Part shown: positions 14,598-19,938 of the stretch, in pieces
Layout of the letters: each line of letters starts with the position of its first letter
Numbering within the stretch: position 1 is the first letter of the stretch
Assembly (NCBI GenBank): GCA_037442005.1
Contig: JBBIRA010000035.1
Coordinates: 1-19,938, forward strand
DNA length: 19,938 bases
Direction: 5' to 3'
Source of the DNA: Leptospirillum sp037442005
Lineage (GTDB): Bacteria; Nitrospirota; Leptospirillia; Leptospirillales; Leptospirillaceae
The notes under the pieces: model-generated
Seen by the model: only the letters and a program-made list of their open reading frames with translations
Told to the model about the DNA's origin: nothing
The model's database searches: none
Translations under genes and position numbers: made by a program

Positions 14598-15929
14598 ATG
14601 ATCGATCGCTATACCCGTCCGGCCATGCGGACGATTTTTGATGTCAACCACCGGCTGGAGGTGATGTTTCAGGTCGAAAAAGAGTCTGCAAAAGTTCTGG
14701 GGCAAAAAGGTATCATTGACGCCGGGAAGGTGGCCGATCTCCTGTCGGCACCGGTTCGACTTTCGGCTGCCCGGATGGATGAAATCGAAGAGACCACCCG
14801 GCATGATGTCATCAGCTTTCTGACCATGATCTCCGAACAGTTGCCTGAAGGGGCCCGGTCCATTCTTCATTATGGAATGACTTCCCAGGATCTGATCGAT
14901 ACCGCCGGGGCCCTGATCTATATTGAGGCCATCGACCAGATCCGTCAGGGCCTCGATGCGTTCAAGGCCATTCTGAAGGAACAGGCGCTGTTGCATAAAA
15001 ATACCCTGATGGTGGGGAGGACCCATGGGATTCATGGGGAACCGATCGTGTTTGGCGTGAAGTTTTTATCCTGGTATGCAGAAATGGAACGTCATGCCGA
15101 ACGGCTCTCCCTCATCAGAAGAACAATGTCGGTTGGAAAGATGTCGGGGGCCATGGGAACGGCGGTTCATATTCCCCCGTCTCTTGAAACCGCCATTCTG
15201 TCGGAGCTCGGTCTACGCCCTGAAACGATGGCAACCCAGGTCGTCTCACGGGACCGGCATGCCGAAATGTTCTCCACGCTGGCCCTGATCGGGGCGGGAC
15301 TTGAACGGATTGCCGTTGAGATCCGCCATCTCCAGCGAACCGAGGTCCGCGAAGCGGAAGAACCGTTCCGCCCCGGTCAGAAAGGATCTTCTGCCATGCC
15401 CCACAAACGGAATCCCATCGGGGCGGAAAACATCACCGGTCTGGCCAGGCTTCTCCGCTCCTATGCCCAGGCAGCGCTTGAGAATGTGGCGTTATGGCAC
15501 GAACGGGATATCAGCCATTCCTCTGTCGAGCGTGTCATCGGTCCGGATGCATTCGGTCTTCTGGACTACATGCTTCATCGGCTCGGCGGAATTTTAAAGG
15601 ACCTGATCGTCTACCCGGAGCGCATGAAGAAAAACCTTGCCATGACCCGCGGCCTCATCTATTCCCAGGCGGTTCTCCTGGCCCTGTCACGGTCAGGGCT
15701 GCCCCGGGAAACAGCCTATCGCATTGTCCAGGACGCGGCCATGCAAACATGGGGCGGTGAAGATGACCTGTTGACCAATCTCAAACGCCATCCTGAAATG
15801 CCGGTGGATTTTCCCGAATCTGCCCTTGTTGAAGCGTTTGATCCGGCCCCCTTTCTTTCAGGATTGAATGAGCTCTATGATCGGGTTCTGGGAGACCCGC
15901 ATCACTATGCTGGCAATGAAGGCTGCTGA
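14598..15929 (+). CDS. purB: Adenylosuccinate lyase
   Basis: PurB cleaves SAICAR to AICAR and adenylosuccinate to AMP, acting twice in purine synthesis. The 443-residue protein starts with MIDRYTRPAMRTIFD and has HDVISFL, HYGMTSQDLIDTA, GRTHGIHGEP and the lyase signature GSSAMPHKRNP (residues 263-273), whose serine loop is catalytic. Length is typical. Start ATG 14598 has AAGGGA five bases upstream; the frame is open to 14382 but that part overlaps the previous gene and is unlike the family. The 163 bases before it hold TTGTCA (14453) and TTGACA (14509) but no matching -10, so I call no promoter. purC follows after 42 bases. Confidence 0.97.
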   Translation: MIDRYTRPAMRTIFDVNHRLEVMFQVEKESAKVLGQKGIIDAGKVADLLSAPVRLSAARMDEIEETTRHDVISFLTMISEQLPEGARSILHYGMTSQDLIDTAGALIYIEAIDQIRQGLDAFKAILKEQALLHKNTLMVGRTHGIHGEPIVFGVKFLSWYAEMERHAERLSLIRRTMSVGKMSGAMGTAVHIPPSLETAILSELGLRPETMATQVVSRDRHAEMFSTLALIGAGLERIAVEIRHLQRTEVREAEEPFRPGQKGSSAMPHKRNPIGAENITGLARLLRSYAQAALENVALWHERDISHSSVERVIGPDAFGLLDYMLHRLGGILKDLIVYPERMKKNLAMTRGLIYSQAVLLALSRSGLPRETAYRIVQDAAMQTWGGEDDLLTNLKRHPEMPVDFPESALVEAFDPAPFLSGLNELYDRVLGDPHHYAGNEGC

Positions 15930-15971
15930 TAGCCCTGTCAGGGAATAACGACATCAAGAACGGAGGTCTGT

Positions 15972-16685
15972 GTGTCTGGCGGTGATAAGATTTATGAAGG
16001 AAAGGCAAAAATCCTGAGAACAACCGATGATCCGGAAGTTGTGGTCCAGGATTTCAAGGATGACGCAACCGCCTTCAATGCACTAAAAAAAGGAACAATC
16101 CGGGGGAAGGGGAGGATCAACTGCCAGATTTCCGCCCTCCTATTCTCCAACCTCCAACGCCACGGCATTCCCACTCATTTTCTGTCACTCGAGTCGGATC
16201 ACGTCATGAAAATCAAACGGTTAAACATGATTCCCCTTGAAGTCGTCATGAGGAATGTGGTAGCCGGATCTCTGGCCAAAAGAACGGGGATCCCCGAAGG
16301 TCACCCTCTTTCCAAGCCCGTTCTTGAATGGTATTACAAAAGGGATGATCTGGGAGATCCCATCGTCAACCGGGATCATATCCGGATGCTTGGGCTGGCC
16401 ACCGATGATCTTCTCCGGTCTGTCGAGAGCCTTGCCCGTCGGGTGAACGATCTGCTGGTGACCTTCTTTATCGAAAAAGAGATTATTCTTGTCGATATGA
16501 AACTTGAGTTTGGGACAGATTCCCAAGGCCAGGTTCTTCTGGGCGACGAGATCAGCGGGGATACCTGCCGGTTCTGGGACAAAAAGACCGGAGAAAAAAT
16601 GGACAAGGACCGTTTCAGGCAAGATCTGGGACAGGTCGAAGAATTTTACGAAGAAGTGTTCAGGAGAGTCACAGGACATGACTAA
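15972..16685 (+). CDS. purC: SAICAR synthase
   Basis: PurC joins CAIR and aspartate with ATP to form SAICAR, the step just before PurB. The 237-residue protein has KIYEGKAKIL (ATP-binding N-lobe), DFKDDATAFNALKK, EVVMRNVVAGSLAKR and the family signature LVDMKLEFG near residue 175, and GDEISGDTCRFWD near the end. Start GTG 15972 has GGAGG five bases upstream. Its last eight bases overlap purS, so translation is probably coupled. Confidence 0.97.
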   Translation: MSGGDKIYEGKAKILRTTDDPEVVVQDFKDDATAFNALKKGTIRGKGRINCQISALLFSNLQRHGIPTHFLSLESDHVMKIKRLNMIPLEVVMRNVVAGSLAKRTGIPEGHPLSKPVLEWYYKRDDLGDPIVNRDHIRMLGLATDDLLRSVESLARRVNDLLVTFFIEKEIILVDMKLEFGTDSQGQVLLGDEISGDTCRFWDKKTGEKMDKDRFRQDLGQVEEFYEEVFRRVTGHD

Positions 16686-16986
16686 CAGCACCCGCCCCAC
16701 TGTTCAATTACGCATTACGATATTGATCCGGATCCGTCCGGGCATCCTTGACCCCCAGGGACAAGCTGTCTGTCAGGCTCTTCACGACTCCGGCGCCAAC
16801 GAAGTTTCCTCTGTCAGGATCGGAAAACTCGTTGAAATTGTCATTCCGGATGCACCTTACGAAGACTTTGCCGCCATGGCGAAACAATTCTGTGATTCCC
16901 TGCTGGCCAATCCCCTGACGGAAGAGTACGAAATCCTGTCCATTGTTCCGATCCCCCCCGCCGGTCAAGGGGCAGGAACCCGCTAG
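16678..16986 (+). CDS. purS: PurS subunit of FGAM synthase
   Basis: PurS links PurQ and the small PurL to make formylglycinamidine ribonucleotide synthase. The 102-residue protein carries the family pattern RPGILDPQGQAVCQALH and SSVRIGKLVEI, ending with LLANPLTEEYEI. ATG 16678 lies inside the end of purC, an 8-base overlap. No purQ or purL follows in this window: the next frame starts directly after the purS stop and encodes a heme protein. purQ and purL must be elsewhere if the complex works. A ~15-residue Pro/Gly-rich tail follows the core. Confidence 0.93.
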   Translation: MTNSTRPTVQLRITILIRIRPGILDPQGQAVCQALHDSGANEVSSVRIGKLVEIVIPDAPYEDFAAMAKQFCDSLLANPLTEEYEILSIVPIPPAGQGAGTR

Positions 16987-18330
16987 GTGGCCTCTACCCC
17001 GAAGCTTCGCTTCTGGCCGGGCCGACTGGTACTGCTGGCCCTCGTTGTCTCCGGATCGGTGGCCATGCTGATGGTTTTTTCCATGCTGTTGACCGAAAAT
17101 CGGGAGATGAAAAAAACAGAGGATCTTTCACGGGCGGCTTCCGCCATCATTGCCGCCCAGATGAAAGCGAAAGACCCCGAAATGGTTCCCGATTCGCTCG
17201 CGGCGCTGGCAATGGGGACGGATTCCTCCATTACCCTGATGGATTCCGGGGGAAATCCAGCTTACCGGGATACGAGAATCCTTGACCGGATGAAAAATCT
17301 CATCAAGGTCAACCCGGACTGGATTCAGTCCCCCCACGGTCCGTTCAGGTTCCCTTGGCCTCCGCCGGAAATTCCGGACTCCCTGTCGGAAATTGCCCGT
17401 CGTCTGGCGCAAGGACATGGGTCCACCGCTTTTCTGACCAACCGGCAAGGTCAACAGACCCCCATTCTTCCTGATGGGGGATTTGTCCTTCGGGTGATAC
17501 CGGTCCTGAACAAACCGGCTTGTGCCTCCTGTCACGGATATGACCAGAACGTCTTGGGCCATCTGGTTGTCGCCACCCCGGTGCCGGGCCTTCTGTCTCC
17601 CCGAAAGTCTCTGTCCTTCTGGGGACTTCTTCCCTTTACCCGGACCAATCAGAAAATCTTAGCCGGAATTTCGCTTTCCTTGTTTGGTCTCTTTCTGCTG
17701 ATCCTCGTCCCGGTTGACAGCCTTCTGATCGGACGGAAACTCAAGCGGAAACCTTCCACCTCCGCCGGACAGACAAAGAAAAAAGAAGAGGAGACCCCCA
17801 AAAAAGAAGGGGGCCGGACCAGGGTTTTTGCCGAAGAAGAAACCCCTCCCCAAGGAGGCGAGCCCCTTTCTGCCGAAAGAGAAGGCGATCTGTCTTCCCG
17901 TCTTTCGGCCATCGACCAGGCTCTCGCGCAGGAGATTGAGGGGCTGCCTCATGCGGGCATTCAGGGGAAGAAGGGATCTCCCCGGGATGAGACTATCCAG
18001 AAAGCCGTTGCGACCTTTCAAGAATGGTCTGACAAGGTCGAGCTCCTTCTCATGGATCTCCGGGCCCGCGGGGAAGTGCTTTCTGATCCGATGGTCACAC
18101 GGGCCATTGAAAAGCTCACAACGCTTAAGGACGAAGCACTGACGCTCGGCCAGACGGTGGAAGAGGTTGCCCTGATCCGGCCGGTCCCCTCTTTTGAAAA
18201 CCTCGACGAAACCACCCAGGTCTGGCTTGAGACCATGAGGAAACATCTTGTGCAAATTCATGGGGAAATCCGGGCCCTTCGGGGGATGCTGTCGGAGAAG
18301 CCACTTTCCGGAAAAGAGACCGAGAAGTGA
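16987..18330 (+). CDS. Membrane-anchored periplasmic heme-c sensor-like protein with cytoplasmic coiled coil
   Basis: This 447-residue protein has an N-terminal membrane segment (about 13-35), a periplasmic domain (about 36-220), a second membrane segment (about 224-250) and a long cytoplasmic part. The periplasmic domain holds one heme-c motif, CASCH (Cys179, Cys182, His183), in the context LRVIPVLNKPACASCHG...VLGHLVVATPV. That setting resembles the Tll0287-like (DUF3365) or Cache-with-heme sensor domains of histidine kinases. The cytoplasmic part has a Lys/Glu/Thr-rich linker (about 255-300) and mostly helical sequence to the end. I see no HAMP, histidine kinase, GGDEF or chemoreceptor tip, so the output is unknown. 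It begins with GTG directly after the purS stop and shares a GTGA overlap with the next gene. It may sense redox state, NO, CO or oxygen. Confidence 0.8.
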   Translation: MASTPKLRFWPGRLVLLALVVSGSVAMLMVFSMLLTENREMKKTEDLSRAASAIIAAQMKAKDPEMVPDSLAALAMGTDSSITLMDSGGNPAYRDTRILDRMKNLIKVNPDWIQSPHGPFRFPWPPPEIPDSLSEIARRLAQGHGSTAFLTNRQGQQTPILPDGGFVLRVIPVLNKPACASCHGYDQNVLGHLVVATPVPGLLSPRKSLSFWGLLPFTRTNQKILAGISLSLFGLFLLILVPVDSLLIGRKLKRKPSTSAGQTKKKEEETPKKEGGRTRVFAEEETPPQGGEPLSAEREGDLSSRLSAIDQALAQEIEGLPHAGIQGKKGSPRDETIQKAVATFQEWSDKVELLLMDLRARGEVLSDPMVTRAIEKLTTLKDEALTLGQTVEEVALIRPVPSFENLDETTQVWLETMRKHLVQIHGEIRALRGMLSEKPLSGKETEK

Positions 18331-19214
18331 ACGCTATAGTCCTTGTGCATTGCGGATTGGGAACCGCTGAAACACCGGAGGCCAGAAGCATTCTCGAAAC
18401 GCTTCTGACAACCGCGGCGCAAAAGGTCTCCCAGGGAGACTCCGCCCTTTCCGTTACCTGGTTCGTGGTCAACCGGTTGGAAGAATCGGGGCTTTTTAAT
18501 GCCGGAAGAGGGGCGATTGCTCAGGAGGACGGGGTTGTCCGGCGGGATATCGGTACGATGAACGGATCGGACCTCCGTCCAATGGGACTTCTGTCCCTGT
18601 CGGGAACGCCTTGTCCCACGGATCTCCTGACCCGGCTTTATGGCCATACCCGCCATGTTCTGGTCTCAGGAATGATGGCAGAGTCCTTTGGCATCCGCCA
18701 TCATCTTTCCTCTTCACAGGCCCTTCAATTACCGTCAGAGACAGCGATTGATCTCTGGGATGAGAAAGCGGGGATCCCTGCACCAGGAACAGTTGGTGCG
18801 GTTGTCAGGGATCTCTCCGGTCATGTCGCCGCCACGACCTCCACAGGGGGAATGGGACAGATGCTGCCGGGACGGATCGGTGACAGCCCGATTCCCGGTG
18901 CCGGGTATTACGCCGACGACGAGATCGGGGCCATTTCCATGACCGGCCACGGAGAAGGCATTCTTTCCATGGCACTGGGAATCCGGCTTCTTTTGGCCCA
19001 TCAAGCGGCACCGGACCCACAAACGGCCCGGATCCATTGTCAGGACCTTCTGGACCGGCTCGAAGCCAAAACCGGTTATCAGGCCGGGGCGATCCTCACC
19101 ACCCGCCAGAACGGACCCCTGATTCTCCATCTGGGGGAACGGATGCTGGCCGGATCTGTCCGGCCCGGAGCACATCCCTTCATCCAGGAGAGTTTTCACC
19201 GGACAGAAATCTGA
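18327..19214 (+). CDS. Threonine-type isoaspartyl peptidase / L-asparaginase (Ntn hydrolase, T2)
   Basis: These enzymes self-cleave into alpha and beta subunits and then use the new N-terminal threonine to hydrolyse isoaspartyl dipeptides or asparagine; some relatives act on glycosylasparagine. The 295-residue protein has GTVGAVVRD with the likely nucleophile Thr155, ATTSTGGMGQ, GRIGDSPIPGAGYYAD (substrate-binding Arg/Asp) and AISMTGHGE. The alpha part is diverged: the usual HGGAGT is HCGLGT (residues 8-13), and the usual LDASIMDG is RDIGTMNG, although LFNAGRGA is kept. No signal peptide is seen, so it is probably cytoplasmic. GTG 18327 overlaps the previous stop as GTGA, tying it to the heme protein. 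The beta half is convincing, the substrate is not known. Confidence 0.88.
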   Translation: MNAIVLVHCGLGTAETPEARSILETLLTTAAQKVSQGDSALSVTWFVVNRLEESGLFNAGRGAIAQEDGVVRRDIGTMNGSDLRPMGLLSLSGTPCPTDLLTRLYGHTRHVLVSGMMAESFGIRHHLSSSQALQLPSETAIDLWDEKAGIPAPGTVGAVVRDLSGHVAATTSTGGMGQMLPGRIGDSPIPGAGYYADDEIGAISMTGHGEGILSMALGIRLLLAHQAAPDPQTARIHCQDLLDRLEAKTGYQAGAILTTRQNGPLILHLGERMLAGSVRPGAHPFIQESFHRTEI

Positions 19215-19261
19215 AGGCGGTTTACAGCCGGACACAAGGCCAGCCCCGATGGCCCTCTCTC

Positions 19262-19284
19262 CCGATCCCTTTTACCGGGATCGG
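19262..19284. repeat. Perfect 8-bp inverted repeat in intergenic region
   Basis: CCGATCCC (19262-19269) pairs with GGGATCGG (19277-19284) around TTTTACC. No T-run follows on either strand, so it is at best an atypical terminator. It lies 47 bases after the peptidase stop and before the transposase. Confidence 0.5.
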
Positions 19285-19310
19285 AAACAGTTCCTGCACT
19301 TCCCCGAAGC

Positions 19311-19337
19311 GACCCGGGACCAAACCCCCGGGTCCCG
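19311..19337. repeat. GC-rich inverted repeat near the transposase 3' end
   Basis: GACCCGGG (19311-19318) pairs with CCCGGGTC (19327-19334); an alternative pairing is CGGGACC (19315-19321) with GGTCCCG (19331-19337). The two folds exclude each other. It lies 27 bases beyond the transposase stop and may belong to the end of the insertion element or be a terminator for converging transcripts. Confidence 0.5.
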
Positions 19338-19363
19338 CCGTCTGGCTGAGATCTTTTCCTAAG

Positions 19364-19938
19364 TTACCTAGCAATAATAGTTTGAACAATCCACTCTTTT
19401 TCATGAGGATTAATCCGGTAGTTCCATTCTCCATGAAACGCATCCGGTTCAATGGCCAGAGCAGCCATTTCCTCATCCGTTACCTTGATTCCGGCCTCGG
19501 TGCGGTTTTCATCGAGACCCGACTTTATTTTCAGGCCTTGCCGGGTTGTCGTGCTGGCAATCAGATTCACAACGACTTCCCGGCTGACCAGTGGGCGACC
19601 TCTCCGATGGACCGTGATATGACAAAACATCCGGTGGAGGGTCTTGTTCCACTTGCTTGTTCCCGGAGGAAAATGGCACACCTGGATCGGAAACGAGAGC
19701 TCATTGGAAAGCTTCTGGAGTTCCCGGCGCCACAGACGAACGCGGTATCCGTTGCTCCCTCCGCCGGCCGCCGTGATGAGGAGGCGTCGGGCCTCCGGGT
19801 AGAGCGGCTCTCCCATTTCCCGCCACCAGCGCCGAATGCTGCAGGCGGCAAACTCGGAGGTATCGTGGTCGATACCCACATTCACCCATCCGGCATTGGC
19901 CGTCAGGTCGTAGACTCCATAGGGCGCGACGGATCCCA
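19364..19938 (-). CDS. ISAzo13-type transposase, C-terminal part (truncated by window edge)
   Basis: A DDE transposase moves its own insertion sequence. The frame is open from the window edge to the stop at 19364 (about 191 residues visible), so the start lies beyond base 19938. Recognisable stretches are PYGVYDLTANAGWVNVGIDHD, FAACSIRRWW, LITAAGGGSNGYRVRLW, CHFPPGTSKWNKTLHRMF and GEWNYRINPHE, the pattern of the ISAzo13 family. GIDHD and the SKWNK region should include catalytic acids or neighbours. No frameshift is seen. I could not define the element's inverted repeats or target duplication. The element runs toward the peptidase gene, whose coding region is intact. Confidence 0.88.
   Translation of the reverse strand, partial: GSVAPYGVYDLTANAGWVNVGIDHDTSEFAACSIRRWWREMGEPLYPEARRLLITAAGGGSNGYRVRLWRRELQKLSNELSFPIQVCHFPPGTSKWNKTLHRMFCHITVHRRGRPLVSREVVVNLIASTTTRQGLKIKSGLDENRTEAGIKVTDEEMAALAIEPDAFHGEWNYRINPHEKEWIVQTIIAR

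Overview
This window looks like chromosomal DNA of a GC-leaning Gram-negative bacterium. An lpxA gene implies lipid A, and a periplasmic c-type heme domain and a TlpA-like thioredoxin imply a periplasm. The protein sequences and the order ihfA / merR / tRNA-Pro / surE / (pcm position) recall Deltaproteobacteria and Nitrospirota. Leptospirillum is my best guess, by inference only. Nearly every gene is on the + strand, tightly packed, with many start-stop overlaps (ATGA, TGATG, TAATG, GTGA).

Layout: (1) 1-3354, the 3' part of lysC (aspartokinase), then cimA (citramalate synthase, isoleucine pathway) and lpxA (lipid A). (2) 3355-4562, a small DUF2934-like gene on the - strand and a single-domain rhodanese gene on the + strand. 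They are divergent across a 387-base gap with a candidate promoter facing each way. (3) 4563-5447, a good sigma70-type promoter, ihfA-like, a small merR-type gene whose stop codon lies inside a tRNA-Pro(GGG), and an intrinsic terminator. (4) 5448-9155, surE, a PCMT-like gene without the SAM-binding motif, cysS and rlmB. (5) 9202-14434, a TlpA-like thioredoxin, nadE (NAD), ribBA and ribH (riboflavin), nusB and an unassigned protein. (6) 14598-19214, purB, purC and purS, then a membrane heme-c protein and a threonine-type isoaspartyl peptidase/asparaginase. The last two are joined to the purine genes without a gap. (7) 19364 to the end, the C-terminal part of an ISAzo13-type transposase on the - strand.

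Most of the window is core metabolism: aspartate-family amino acids, NAD, riboflavin, purines, tRNA charging and rRNA modification. The parts that deserve a second look are the tRNA/merR overlap, the PCMT-like protein that seems to have lost its cofactor site, a 29-nt perfect inverted repeat inside cysS, the rlmB start codon in a hairpin loop, and the heme-c membrane protein without a recognisable output domain that follows purS where purQ might be expected. I see no CRISPR array, phage or obvious defence system. I cannot claim a clearly new system; the purS / heme protein / peptidase cluster is the best candidate.
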